This document shows positions 16,433-24,331 of a stretch of DNA of 33,171 nt, piece after piece. The stretch spans positions 1 to 33,171 of the forward strand of contig JADFXL010000011.1 of assembly GCA_015233585.1 (NCBI GenBank). The letters are read 5' to 3'. The stretch comes from Alphaproteobacteria bacterium. GTDB taxonomy: Bacteria; Pseudomonadota; Alphaproteobacteria; Rhodospirillales; Rhodospirillaceae. Below the pieces are notes generated by a model. The model ran no database searches and had not been told where the DNA came from. It saw nothing but the letters and a program-made list of their open reading frames with translations. Position 1 is the stretch's first letter, and every line of letters begins with the position of its first letter. A program made the translations under genes and the position numbers.

Positions 16433-16638
16433 TGAAGCTGGCGTCTGGCGAAGAGGGTGGGTTGGCGCCGTTGGTTGTGGCCGCGTTGTCCGTGATGTGG
16501 ACCGGCCGCTAGGATTGGGCGCAATTTCGTCGGATATCCAGCCGATTTCCTTGCCTTGATGGTCCAAGGACTGGTAGTTAAACGCGGCTGTTATCCTCTC
16601 ACTGTGGAGGGGGGTATCGTTTCAGGGGGGTATCTGTC

Positions 16639-16893
16639 ATGAGAAGGTTGGTCGCCGCCGCTGCCGTGGTGGCGTTGCTTGGTGGTTGCGAAACGATGGA
16701 TAAGTATACCGTCTCCCCGGAAGATATGGGTCCGGCCGCGATCGTAGGCGGGGTGGCCGGTGCTGTATTCGGCGGCTTTATCGGGTTCCAGGTTGGTGCC
16801 GGCCTTGGTCAGGCTGCGGCGGCGACCTTCGGTGTGATTGGCGGCACCATGGGTGGGTCGTTGATCGGTGACTTGATTGACAATCCAGAATAA
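16639..16893 (+). CDS. Small glycine-zipper lipoprotein
   Basis: 84 residues. The signal MRRLVAAAAVVALLGGC has a lipobox LGGC (lipidated Cys at 17). The mature part has a Gly-rich zipper (IVGGVAGAVFGGFIGFQVGAG and IGGTMGGSLIGD), typical of small envelope lipoproteins of the 17-kDa surface-antigen/SlyB-like class. Function unknown. ATG 16639 lies shortly after a G-rich tract. It stands alone, followed by 250 bases without a gene. Confidence 0.72.
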   Translation: MRRLVAAAAVVALLGGCETMDKYTVSPEDMGPAAIVGGVAGAVFGGFIGFQVGAGLGQAAAATFGVIGGTMGGSLIGDLIDNPE

Positions 16894-17145
16894 TTGATTC
16901 ATCCCCTCGCTGCCTTGCGCTTAAAGCCAAGGTGGCACACCTCCCTCCTATCCTCACAATTTGTTGATGGCCGAGTCGACCAACCGGGCGGGGTTTGTCT
17001 TTACCTCGCCACGTTTTGTCGGCTAGTTTTTATTAGCAATATCTAATTTAGGGGTTCGTGATGAAGCGGATCCAGGCCGCACCTGATTTCGGGATTTGAA
17101 ACCGGCTTCCCGCCATGGGTGAACTGTTCAGTACAGGAGGGTTCT

Positions 17146-17403
17146 ATGTCCACTGACCATGTCGTACTCGCCGTTTCGGTTGTTTTGGTTGCCGTGACAC
17201 TGACATTGTCTTCTCAGGTCAATATCCAGTGGATCTGGTTGACAATGGTGATACTGGCGAACTTGGCGCGAGTTATTCTCGGCGGCTCCTGTTTTCAAGC
17301 CAGCCTCTATGAACGGCTGGGCGTCAGGCGGGGCGACACGTTTACCAGAAACGCCCTTGCTACCAGAAACGCCCTGGATATGATCGGCGGACAGAGGTAT
17401 TGA
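17146..17403 (+). CDS. YgaP/DUF2892-like small inner-membrane protein
   Basis: 85 residues starting MSTDHVVLAVSVVL at ATG 17146, preceded by AGGAGGG at ideal spacing. Two hydrophobic segments (VVLAVSVVLVAVTLTLSS and IQWIWLTMVILANLARVIL) are followed by GSCFQASLYERLGVRRGD, resembling the G-x-C-P-x-x-x-x-(x)-LG tail of YgaP-like DUF2892 domains. The C-terminus has an exact 6-residue tandem duplication (TRNALA) from an 18-bp repeat at about 17341-17375. Family call moderate; function unknown. 16894-17145 shows nothing assignable. Confidence 0.62.
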   Translation: MSTDHVVLAVSVVLVAVTLTLSSQVNIQWIWLTMVILANLARVILGGSCFQASLYERLGVRRGDTFTRNALATRNALDMIGGQRY

Positions 17404-17439
17404 GGTACCCGTCGATGGGCAAGACTGGCAGCGTAATTC

Positions 17440-18303
17440 ATGATAAACTCAGCGCATAAATACGTTCTTACGATCACTTGCCCCGATACGATTGGCATCG
17501 TCGCGGCGGTATCGGGGTTCCTGACCGACAATGACGCGTTTATCACGGAGGCGGCCCAGTTCGGCGATCCATTTTCAAACCGGTTCTTCATGCGAATCGT
17601 GTTTACATCTGGCGCCCTGGCACCGCCTCTGGCCGAACTGGAGAAGAAATTCGCCCAGATTGCCAATCGTTTCCAGATGATCTGGCGTATTCATGAATGG
17701 GCACGCCGGGCGAGGTTGCTGATTACGGTATCCAAGTTTGGCCATTGTCTCAACGACCTCCTGCATCGCTACAACACCGGCACCCTGCCAGTAAGCATTG
17801 TCGCCGTCGTGTCGAACCATCAGGACATGCGCAGTCTTGTCGACTGGCACGGCATTCCCTACTACTACCTGCCAGCGACCAAGGACACCAAGGCGGCGCA
17901 GGAGGCGCGGTGGCTATCCCTGGTGGACGAATTGAACGTCGATCTGGTGGTGCTGGCGCGCTACATGCAGGTGCTCAGCCGCAATGCGTGTGAAAAGTTG
18001 ATGGGGCGCTGCATCAATATTCATCACTCGTTCCTGCCCAGCTTCAAGGGGGCCAAACCTTATCATCAGGCTCATGCCAGGGGGGTCAAGATCATCGGCG
18101 CCACCGCGCACTATGTCACCAGTGATCTTGATGAAGGCCCTATCATCGAACAGGCGGTGGAACGCGTGGACCACACCCATGTGCCGGAGGATCTGGTCGC
18201 CATGGGCAGCGATCTGGAAAGCGTTGTCTTGGCACGGGCGGTGCGTTACCACATTGAACATCGGGTATTGCTCAACGGTCACAAGACTGTTGTGTTCAGA
18301 TAA
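17440..18303 (+). CDS. purU: Formyltetrahydrofolate deformylase
   Basis: 287 residues. An N-terminal ACT domain (KYVLTITCPDTIGIVAAVSGF, residues ~7-85) is followed by a formyltransferase-like hydrolase with SNHQDM, VVLARYMQVLS, INIHHSFLPSFKGAKPYHQA and GATAHYVTSDLDEGPIIEQ, which supply the Asn-His-Asp catalytic set. PurU hydrolyses 10-formyl-THF to formate and THF, balancing C1 pools and feeding PurT. Length and motifs are complete. It lies 15 bases ahead of the CRP-type regulator gene, so co-transcription is likely. Confidence 0.95.
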   Translation: MINSAHKYVLTITCPDTIGIVAAVSGFLTDNDAFITEAAQFGDPFSNRFFMRIVFTSGALAPPLAELEKKFAQIANRFQMIWRIHEWARRARLLITVSKFGHCLNDLLHRYNTGTLPVSIVAVVSNHQDMRSLVDWHGIPYYYLPATKDTKAAQEARWLSLVDELNVDLVVLARYMQVLSRNACEKLMGRCINIHHSFLPSFKGAKPYHQAHARGVKIIGATAHYVTSDLDEGPIIEQAVERVDHTHVPEDLVAMGSDLESVVLARAVRYHIEHRVLLNGHKTVVFR

Positions 18304-18318
18304 CTGCGGAGCGGAGAA

Positions 18319-19020
18319 TTGGCCAACGACGAAGCGAAGAGTTTCGACGGTTTTTCTCTGTTTGCGTCCCTGACACCCAGCCAGCGGGAAGAGGTGGTGA
18401 AAAGCTGCCGCTGGAAACGGTTTCCGGCGCAAGAACAGATTATCGATCGCCAGGCCGAGTCGCGGGATATCTATTTCGTGGTAAGTGGCCGGGTCCGTAT
18501 TATCATTTATTCGCTGTTGGGGCGCGAGATCACCTTGGCGGATCTTGGACCCGGCGAATTTTTCGGGGAATTGTCGGCATTGGACGGCAGACCGCGCTCG
18601 GCCAGCGTTTTGTCGCTGGATAACACCCTGGTCGCAATTCTGTCTCCTGAGCAATTCGTTCGTCTGATCAGCGCCTACCCCAATCTGGCCCTGGATGTCA
18701 TGCGCCGTCTGACCAGCATCGTGCGCCATGCAACCAACCGTATTATGGAACTTAGCACGCTTGGCGCCAACAACCGGGTTCATGCCGAGTTGCTGCGCCA
18801 AGCCCGTGTCGCCCCTCGCGATTCGCAGGGACGGGCGGTACTGCGGCCGATTCCCGTACACAGCGACATCGCCAGTCGCGTCAGCACTACCCGTGAAACT
18901 GTGGCCAGGGTATTTGGCGACCTTGCCAAGAACAAGATCGTGAGCCGCGAGCGTGACGCCCTTATAGTGCTTGATATCGAGCGACTGATCATTCTGGTCG
19001 AGGACGTGCGCGGCGATTGA
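18319..19020 (+). CDS. Crp/Fnr-family transcriptional regulator (CRP-like recognition helix)
   Basis: 233 residues. The cyclic-nucleotide-binding fold (residues ~12-125) shows IYFVVSGRVRI and the phosphate-cassette-like GEFFGELSALDGRPRSASV; a dimerisation helix and winged HTH follow (VHSDIASRVSTTRETVARVF). The RETVAR segment matches the RETVGR recognition helix of E. coli CRP, so TGTGA-N6-TCACA is the expected site. No N-terminal Cys cluster is present, so it is not a typical [4Fe-4S] FNR. It starts at TTG 18319 after GGAG. A matching dyad lies 98 bases past its stop. The effector (cAMP or other) is inferred from the cassette. Confidence 0.87.
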   Translation: MANDEAKSFDGFSLFASLTPSQREEVVKSCRWKRFPAQEQIIDRQAESRDIYFVVSGRVRIIIYSLLGREITLADLGPGEFFGELSALDGRPRSASVLSLDNTLVAILSPEQFVRLISAYPNLALDVMRRLTSIVRHATNRIMELSTLGANNRVHAELLRQARVAPRDSQGRAVLRPIPVHSDIASRVSTTRETVARVFGDLAKNKIVSRERDALIVLDIERLIILVEDVRGD

Positions 19021-19117
19021 GGCGCGGCGATTGAGGGATAGGTGTTGGACCGGGTGCGTCGGGCTGCCGCCTACTGGCGAAGCCAAAGACGGGCACCGGT
19101 TCAAAAACTTGCCGATC

Positions 19118-19133
19118 TGTGATGAGCGTCACT
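19118..19133. promoter_or_regulatory. CRP-type operator (TGTGA-N6-TCACT)
   Basis: TGTGATGAGCGTCACT: GTGA and TCAC half-sites with a 6-base spacer. Its centre is about 60 bases upstream of the start predicted from the promoter at 19150-19178, a class I activator position. The gene just upstream encodes a regulator with a CRP-like recognition helix. Confidence 0.5.
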
Positions 19134-19149
19134 GAGAGGGGAGGGCTGT

Positions 19150-19178
19150 TTGACGAAGATGGCGGGGATGGTTAGAAC
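19150..19178 (+). promoter_or_regulatory. Promoter of probable sRNA 2
   Basis: TTGACG 19150-19155, 17-base spacer, TAGAAC 19173-19178; start near 19185. The -10 is weak, which fits activator dependence. Confidence 0.45.
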
Positions 19179-19184
19179 TTGTTT

Positions 19185-19310
19185 CCCGTCTGCGTCGCCA
19201 GAAGTCTTTTGTCGGAGTTTGCCAGGGATAACATGGACTTGCCAGGTGTTGATGTCCTCTTTTTCCCCAAGATCAGACTAGGGCCAGGCGGTTGTCTGGC
19301 CCCTCTTTTC
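19185..19310 (+). ncRNA. Probable sRNA 2 between the CRP-type gene and divK
   Basis: About 125 bases bounded by a promoter and an intrinsic terminator, with no supported frame. TTGCCAGG occurs twice (19220-19227, 19240-19247), and TCCTC followed by pyrimidines (about 19256-19268) offers an anti-Shine-Dalgarno patch before the terminator, as in sRNA 1. Not assigned to a known family. An alternative is a long divK leader with an attenuator-like terminator. 19311-19466 is the divK leader. Confidence 0.42.
19281..19310 (+). terminator. Intrinsic terminator of sRNA 2
   Basis: GGGCCAG 19281-19287 pairs with CTGGCCC 19296-19302 around an 8-base loop; TCTTTTC follows. Confidence 0.8.
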
Positions 19311-19466
19311 GCATTTGCAGGCATCTGCAGCGTGGAAAGAGTTGCGTGGGATTTGACTTGCGCCACTGAATTCAACATCATGCTAAAATCGGTTTGCATT
19401 TCCGTTGGCTGGACTGCCGTGCCCCACGGGATCGGTCTTTAGTTCTCTCGTTAGTAGGAAACACAC

Positions 19467-19829
19467 ATGTCGAAAACGATTCTGATCGTTGAGGACAACG
19501 ACCTGAACATGAAGCTGTTCAATGATCTGTTGATGGCCCACGGGTACAGCACGCTTCAGACCAAGGATGGACGCGAGGCGCTCAAGATGGTACGGGAGCA
19601 TCGGCCCGACCTCATTTTGATGGATATCCAGTTGCCGGAAATATCCGGGCTGGAAGTCACCAAGATGCTCAAGGAAGATCCAGAGCTGAAACACATTCCG
19701 GTCATCGCCGTCACCGCCTTCGCCATGAAGGGCGATGAGGAAAAAATCCGCGACGGTGGCTGTGAAGGCTATATTGCCAAACCGATTTCGGTCGCCAATT
19801 TCCTGCAAACGGTCGCCAAGTTTTTGTGA
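19467..19829 (+). CDS. divK: Single-domain response regulator DivK
   Basis: 120 residues, receiver domain only. The acidic pocket is in [13 protein letters not shown], the phospho-acceptor Asp in [17 protein letters not shown], Thr in [12 protein letters not shown], and the Lys in YIAKPI. The [14 protein letters not shown] and GYIAKPI wording matches DivK, which in alphaproteobacteria tunes CckA/CtrA cell-cycle signalling via DivJ/PleC/DivL. AGGA precedes ATG 19467. It is followed 80 bases on by a small conserved gene. Another CheY-like stand-alone regulator is possible, but similarity and size favour DivK. Confidence 0.88.
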   Translation: MSKTILIVEDNDLNMKLFNDLLMAHGYSTLQTKDGREALKMVREHRPDLILMDIQLPEISGLEVTKMLKEDPELKHIPVIAVTAFAMKGDEEKIRDGGCEGYIAKPISVANFLQTVAKFL

Positions 19830-19909
19830 TCCAGGCGTCGCAGGATGGTTTTACCTCTTGCTCCGAGCCTGTCGTTGACATGACGTGACTACTAGTAGAC
19901 AATAACGCA

Positions 19910-20218
19910 ATGGCAACGACCGTCTCCCAGCGCAGGTGGCGCAATAAGAATCACATGGTAAAGCGCCAGCTCAATATCATGGCGCGCGGGTTGGTTCATG
20001 ATTACCTTGATGAGATTGCCACCCTTTTCAAGCTGCGTGGCAAGGGGGAGGCGGTCACGTTCTCCGGTTTCGTTGTCAAGTCGCTGCTCCAGCAGGCCGA
20101 ATTCAATCCTGAGGCAAAACGATTGCTGGACGTATTTGCCGAGGTCTACCACAAGGACCGGGATCTTTATTCAGCATCGGGGGAGGGGGCGGAGAACGAG
20201 CTTCCGTCCGTAACCTGA
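19910..20218 (+). CDS. Small conserved hypothetical protein next to divK
   Basis: 102 residues, basic and helical: QRRWRNKNHMVKRQLNIMAR, then LVHDYLDEIATLFKLRGKGE, AVTFSGFVVKSLLQQAEFNP and YHKDRDLYS. No signal peptide or membrane segment. I do not know its function; the short basic beginning and two helices suggest nucleic-acid or protein binding. A possible promoter (TTGACA near 19873 with GACAAT 17 bases on) lies directly upstream. It ends 44 bases before the inositol-monophosphatase gene. Confidence 0.68.
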   Translation: MATTVSQRRWRNKNHMVKRQLNIMARGLVHDYLDEIATLFKLRGKGEAVTFSGFVVKSLLQQAEFNPEAKRLLDVFAEVYHKDRDLYSASGEGAENELPSVT

Positions 20219-20262
20219 ATGCTATTTAATCGCCGTCTTTGAACGATGGCTGAGAGTTCCCC

Positions 20263-21033
20263 ATGTTGCCAGATATGAATAAGATCGTGGAGATCGTCCG
20301 CGATGTCGCCCTCACTGAAATCATGCCACGGTTTGGCACCCTCCTGGCGCATGAGATTCGCTCCAAGACCCACCCTAATGATCTGGTTACCGAGGCCGAC
20401 ATCCAGGCCGAACTGCAATTGACCCGCCACCTGACACGGCTTTTGCCCGGCTCCGTCGTCGTCGGCGAAGAGGGGGTTCACCACGATAAAAGTATTTTTG
20501 GCCGGTTATCGCAGGAGGCTCCGGTCTGGGTTCTGGATCCGGTCGATGGCACCAACAATTTCGCTCATGGCCGCACCAGTTTTGGCGTCATCGTCGCCCT
20601 GGTGAAAAAGGGCGTGACCGTGGCTGGCTGCATTCATGATCCGGTCAAGAATATAACCATCACCGCCGAGGCTGGCGCGGGAGCCTGGCGGGACGGCCAG
20701 CGTCTGAAAGTGGCGACGCCGGTTCCTCTGGCCCAGATGGCGGCCAGCCTTGGTAGTCGGGAGTGTCACGCGCTGGGCCTGCGCATCCATCATCTGGTGC
20801 GATTCGCGAGCGCCGCCCAGGATTATCTTGCCTTGATCCAGGGCGAGGTGCATTTCGCCCAGTACCACCATCTGATGCCATGGGACCACGCCGCCGGGGT
20901 GTTGATGCACACCGAAGCTGGCGGCTTCAATGCCATGATGGACGGCGAACCCTATCGCCCGGTCGAGAGCGACGGCGGGGTGTTGCTGGCCCCGGATCGG
21001 GCGTCGTGGAAAATGCTGCGGCCATTGATGTGA
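20263..21033 (+). CDS. Inositol monophosphatase family protein
   Basis: 256 residues, Mg-dependent phosphatase fold. Metal-site motifs are present: GEEGVH, WVLDPVDGTNNFAHG and PWDHAAGVLMHTEAGG. Members hydrolyse inositol-1-phosphate, histidinol-phosphate or 3'-phosphoadenosine phosphates, and SuhB also affects ribosome assembly. The substrate cannot be set from sequence: the call lies between SuhB-like and HisN-like, and GTNNFAHG with a shortened C-terminus differs slightly from classic SuhB. ATG 20263 follows GAGAG; ATG 20275 is an alternative. It is followed by a large structured intergenic element. Confidence 0.85.
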   Translation: MLPDMNKIVEIVRDVALTEIMPRFGTLLAHEIRSKTHPNDLVTEADIQAELQLTRHLTRLLPGSVVVGEEGVHHDKSIFGRLSQEAPVWVLDPVDGTNNFAHGRTSFGVIVALVKKGVTVAGCIHDPVKNITITAEAGAGAWRDGQRLKVATPVPLAQMAASLGSRECHALGLRIHHLVRFASAAQDYLALIQGEVHFAQYHHLMPWDHAAGVLMHTEAGGFNAMMDGEPYRPVESDGGVLLAPDRASWKMLRPLM

Positions 21034-21040
21034 AATTGGA

Positions 21041-21136
21041 AAGAACGAGGGCCTGAGGCCCTCGTGCTCCCCATTAATCTTATGAACGGGGAGCGCGAGG
21101 GGCCTTGGTCCCTCGCATCTTTATCTTCCCGTTCTT
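21041..21136. repeat. Intergenic triple-hairpin element with outer stem (copy 4, divergent)
   Basis: Stem A is ACGAGGGCC / GGCCCTCGT (21045-21065). Stem C is GCTCCCC / GGGGAGC (21066-21072, 21088-21094) with an AT-rich loop. Stem B is GCGAGGG / CCCTCGC (21095-21101, 21110-21116). The three abut without gaps, and AAGAACG / CGTTCTT (21041-21047, 21130-21136) closes them. It sits between convergent 3' ends and can terminate both. Confidence 0.8.
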
Positions 21137-21166
21137 AGATATTTTTTGGCCCCAGGGCAGATACAA

Positions 21167-21778
21167 TCAATGTAACTGGATCACGATTTTTGGAGGCTGG
21201 CGGTTTGTGCTGTTGATTTGCCAGAAATAGGTCTGGAATGGGCCGTTCTGTTCGATGCGGCCAGCGTTGTGTTTGAGTACGGTGGCGCCCGTCACCACCC
21301 GGAACGAACCCTCCATATTCAGGCCAAGTTCGCGAACTTCTCCGCCTTCGTTTTTTGGCATACTGGTACCGGCAATCTTTACGGTGCCGTCCTTACTCGA
21401 AGTCATAGTGATAAGCACCGCGTTGCGACGGATGAAAGTCACCATTTCAGTTTCTTTCAGGCGTCCAAAGCGCTCATAACGAACGCGGAATTGCCCGCTG
21501 CCCAGGGACGTAATTTCCTTGAAGTTCTCATCGCGGCGCAAATCCTTCTCGATTTCCGCCACTTTCTTTCGGGCTTCCCCAGGGGGAAGTTTGTTGCGTT
21601 TAATGTCGGCGAGCAGTGGAACCCAGGTAAGTATCCCCTGATAGGTAATTGCGTACGTCCCATTGCCGCCAAGGCGGATTTCTGCAACGAACTGATCAGG
21701 AAGATAGCAGCCAGCGAGCAACGGCAAGAAAAGAACCAGCAACACAAATCGAGCTGCCCCCACCCGGATGGCCCTCAT
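21167..21778 (-). CDS. Predicted lipoprotein, unknown function
   Basis: 203 residues starting MRAIRVGAARFVLLVLFLPL with lipobox LAGC (lipidated Cys near residue 24). The mature part is beta-rich (FVAEIRLGGNGTYAITYQG, FRVRYERFGRLKETEMVTF, NAVLITMTSSKDGTVKI) and ends with TNRQPPKIVIQLH. I do not recognise the family. ATG 21778 lies 2 bases after the mazG stop, so it is coupled to mazG. Likely anchored in the envelope. Confidence 0.75.
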   Translation of the reverse strand: MRAIRVGAARFVLLVLFLPLLAGCYLPDQFVAEIRLGGNGTYAITYQGILTWVPLLADIKRNKLPPGEARKKVAEIEKDLRRDENFKEITSLGSGQFRVRYERFGRLKETEMVTFIRRNAVLITMTSSKDGTVKIAGTSMPKNEGGEVRELGLNMEGSFRVVTGATVLKHNAGRIEQNGPFQTYFWQINSTNRQPPKIVIQLH

Positions 21779-21780
21779 GG

Positions 21781-22593
21781 TCACGCCTCCCGTTCCCCGA
21801 TTTTGACTCGTGCCCACAGGGCTTCCAGTTCCTCCGGCGTTGCCTGATTGGGGGAGCGGTCCACCTCGGCCAGCAGCGACTCAACTTGGCGAAAGCGGCG
21901 TTCGAACTTGGCGTTGGCATGACGCAACGCCGTCTCGGGGTCGATCTTCAGTTTACGAGCCAGATTGACACATGAGAACAAAAGATCTCCCATTTCGTCG
22001 GTAAGCCGTTCCGCCCCGGAACCACCGGCGATTTCTGCGCGCAATTCTTTGGCTTCCTCCGCGATCTTATCAAGAACCGGCGCTGCCGCTGGCCAGTCGA
22101 ACCCAACCCTGGCCGCGCGCGCCCCCAGTTTGTGAGATCGGGTGAGGGCGGGGAGGGCGGTTGCGATTCCATCCAGGGCACTGGGCCGAGCCGCCTCGGC
22201 TCCTCCCGCTGCCTGTGATGAGCGCTCAGCCTCCTTGATGCCTTCCCAGGCCCGTAATTGCGCATCGGAATCGGCGATCACTTCGTCACCGAAAACATGA
22301 GGATGGCGCCGCACCAGCTTCTCGGAAATGGCAGAGACGACATCGGCAAACGCGAACAGTCCGTCTTCGCGGGCGATTTGGGCATGAAACACAACCTGAA
22401 GCAAAAGATCACCCAATTCTTCTATTAGCAGGGCTGTGTTGCCGCGCTCAATGGCATCGACCACTTCATAAGCTTCCTCAATGGTATGAGGAGCGATGGA
22501 GGCGAAAGTCTGCTCCACATCCCACGGGCAGCCTCCAACAGGATTGCGCAGTTGCGCCATGATTTCCAGCAGTCGTTCGATATTCGTTGTCAC
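21781..22593 (-). CDS. mazG: Nucleoside triphosphate pyrophosphohydrolase MazG
   Basis: 270 residues, two MazG domains. The first has LRNPVGGCPWDVEQTF, EEAYEVVDAI and EELGDLLLQVVFHA, supplying the EExxE and ExxD metal ligands. The second has FDWPAAAPVLDKIAEEAKEL and DEMGDLLFSCVNLARKL. It hydrolyses (d)NTPs to monophosphate and PPi, cleansing nucleotide pools and affecting (p)ppGpp. I chose GTG 22593 because GGAG precedes it at 8 bases and it gives the usual short N-terminus; ATG 22626 is in frame. The dif-like site lies 110 bases upstream. Confidence 0.93.
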   Translation of the reverse strand: MTTNIERLLEIMAQLRNPVGGCPWDVEQTFASIAPHTIEEAYEVVDAIERGNTALLIEELGDLLLQVVFHAQIAREDGLFAFADVVSAISEKLVRRHPHVFGDEVIADSDAQLRAWEGIKEAERSSQAAGGAEAARPSALDGIATALPALTRSHKLGARAARVGFDWPAAAPVLDKIAEEAKELRAEIAGGSGAERLTDEMGDLLFSCVNLARKLKIDPETALRHANAKFERRFRQVESLLAEVDRSPNQATPEELEALWARVKIGEREA

Positions 22594-22703
22594 TACGGAT
22601 ACTCCAAGGGCCGAAAAAATCTTCATTCATTGGCCGGTTCAGTTCAAGGCGCGAATTAAAATGGCGGAAAGCCTCAAGAAGGCCGAGAACAGGAGATAAA
22701 CAA

Positions 22704-22731
22704 ATGTCGCATAATGTATATTATGAATAGG
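22704..22731. other. dif-like XerCD recombination site
   Basis: The inner 17 bases GCATAATGTATATTATG (22709-22725) are identical to the core of E. coli dif: the inner XerC half GCATAA, spacer TGTATA and inner XerD half TTATG. The outer bases differ (ATGTC on the left, AATAGG on the right, where E. coli has TTAAAT). It is located in an intergenic region between mazG and the MBL gene. To its right all nine genes point towards it. XerCD at dif resolves chromosome dimers at the terminus. The identification rests on the core match, so a genomic-island attachment site remains possible. Confidence 0.75.
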
Positions 22732-22757
22732 AAAAGGTGGTTTCTAACGGCGGAAAC

Positions 22758-23528
22758 TCATACCTGGATTTTCATGCCATCGAACGCGGGTTCGACGCCC
22801 TCGGGCAATCGAGTCCGCAGCGTTTCGTAATCGAGACCCGGTCCCATGTGCGTAAGTACGGCACGACGTGGTTTCAAGCGTTCGATCCAGGCAAGAACCT
22901 TGTCGACGTGGGCATGGGTTGGATGCTCCTTGTCGGTAAAGCACCCGATGATCCATACCGAGATACCCTCAAGCACTGCGAAGGCTTCTTCCGGCAACGT
23001 CACCACGTCGGTCGAATACGCCACCGGGCCAAAGCGGAATCCCATCGACGGGATATAGCCGTGATCCTGCTCAAACGGTATTACATCAATCCCGTTGACA
23101 GAAAACGGCCCGGTAATTTCGCGTGCCGTCAACCACGGCCGGTAAAATGGATATTTTTCCGACATATCGAGCGGCTCGAACGCATAGGGAAAACGGCGGT
23201 TGATAGTCTGAAGAACCTGTGGCGCGGCATAGACATCAATGGGGCCACCCATAGTCCGGTTTATTTCCCGCAAGTCGTCAAGACCATGAACGTGATCGGC
23301 ATGGGCATGGGTGTAGAGGACGGCATCAATGCGTCGCTCTCCGCATTGAATGAGCTGTTCCCGCAAATCCGGTGCCGTATCAACCAGGATACGGCAGTCG
23401 TCTTGCCCAACGAGGATCGACGGCCGAAGGCGCCGGTTCTTTGGGTTCGTGGGATCGCATCCCCCCCAGCCTCGGCTAATCATGGGCACGCCACCGGCAC
23501 CACCGCAACCGAGTATGGTGATCCTCAT
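22758..23528 (-). CDS. MBL-fold metal-dependent hydrolase (PhnP-like)
   Basis: 256 residues. N-terminal MRITILGCGGAGGVPMISR, then the metal motif THAHADHVHGLDD (His74, His76, Asp78, His79), DHG near residue 155 and a terminal THMGPGLDYE. The style is that of PhnP/RNase Z-like phosphodiesterases (cyclic phosphates), and it is routinely found after tatD in alphaproteobacteria. The substrate is unknown. Its ATG overlaps the tatD stop (ATGA). It ends 26 bases from the dif-like site. Confidence 0.87.
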   Translation of the reverse strand: MRITILGCGGAGGVPMISRGWGGCDPTNPKNRRLRPSILVGQDDCRILVDTAPDLREQLIQCGERRIDAVLYTHAHADHVHGLDDLREINRTMGGPIDVYAAPQVLQTINRRFPYAFEPLDMSEKYPFYRPWLTAREITGPFSVNGIDVIPFEQDHGYIPSMGFRFGPVAYSTDVVTLPEEAFAVLEGISVWIIGCFTDKEHPTHAHVDKVLAWIERLKPRRAVLTHMGPGLDYETLRTRLPEGVEPAFDGMKIQV

Positions 23529-24331
23529 GCCGAAGCAGCCCCACGCCTGGCATCCAGCCTGACTTTGGTAAACAGGCGCAAAAAATTGGTCGTGGTCGCA
23601 TCGGCCAGCGCCGCTATGCTGGTGCCTTTAAGCTCGGCCAGTGTCGCTGCCGTATGTGCAACGAATGCGGGTTCATTCCTTTTGCCGCGCTTGGGTACCG
23701 GGGCCAGGAATGGCGCGTCAGTCTCTACTAGTAGACAATCGAGTGGCAACGCCCTGACGGTGTCGCGCAAAGATGCCGCCGGCTTGAACGTGAGGATACC
23801 GGACAGCGAAATGAACAGCCCCAGTTCGATCGCTCGCCGCGCCATCACGGCGCTGGAACTGAAGCAGTGGATCACGCCACCAAAATGGCCAACCGCCATT
23901 TCCTCGGAAAGAATGCGGGCCGTATCATCGTCGGCGTCGCGGGTATGCACGATGACAGGCAATCCGGCAGCGCGAGCGGCGGCGATATGGACCCGGAAGC
24001 TGCGCTGCTGGTCCTGGCGTGGGCTGTGGTCGTAAAAATAATCGAGGCCGGTTTCCCCAAATCCGACCACCTTCGGGTGCCGAGCCAGGGCAACAAGAGA
24101 CTCGGCATCGACCGCCGGTTCACGACCGGCTTCGTGGGGATGAATGCCGACGGTGCAGTAGACGTTGTCATAGCGCTCGGCCACCGCCAGCACCTGGGGA
24201 AATCGGGTGACATGGGTGCAGATGGTTAGTAACAGGCCGACGCCTGCCTGACCGGCACGGTTCACGATGGCATCGACATCGGCGGAAAAATCTGGAAAAT
24301 CCAGGTGACAATGGCTGTCAACCAGCATCAT
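23525..24331 (-). CDS. TatD-family metal-dependent DNase
   Basis: 268-residue TIM-barrel hydrolase: VDSHCHLDF at the N-terminus (metal His-x-His), FGETGLDYFYD, PVIVHTRDADDD, GGVIHCFSSS and LVETDAPFLAPVPKRGKRNEP. The family has 3'-5' DNA exonuclease or D-aminoacyl-tRNA deacylase-like activity; the cellular role is uncertain. The start overlaps the metG stop; ATG 24331 or ATG 24328 are both possible. The metG-tatD-MBL order is standard in this group. Confidence 0.92.
   Translation of the reverse strand: MMLVDSHCHLDFPDFSADVDAIVNRAGQAGVGLLLTICTHVTRFPQVLAVAERYDNVYCTVGIHPHEAGREPAVDAESLVALARHPKVVGFGETGLDYFYDHSPRQDQQRSFRVHIAAARAAGLPVIVHTRDADDDTARILSEEMAVGHFGGVIHCFSSSAVMARRAIELGLFISLSGILTFKPAASLRDTVRALPLDCLLVETDAPFLAPVPKRGKRNEPAFVAHTAATLAELKGTSIAALADATTTNFLRLFTKVRLDARRGAASA

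Noticed and set aside
22704-22730. SD-like AGGAG followed by ATG and an 8-codon frame coincident with the dif-like site
   Set aside because: The frame is exactly the palindromic core; too short and explained by the recombination site.
19883-23742. A 15-base match CTACTAGTAGACAAT at about 19888 and 23729
   Set aside because: About one such match is expected by chance among all pairs in 33 kb; one lies inside tatD and nothing else is shared.
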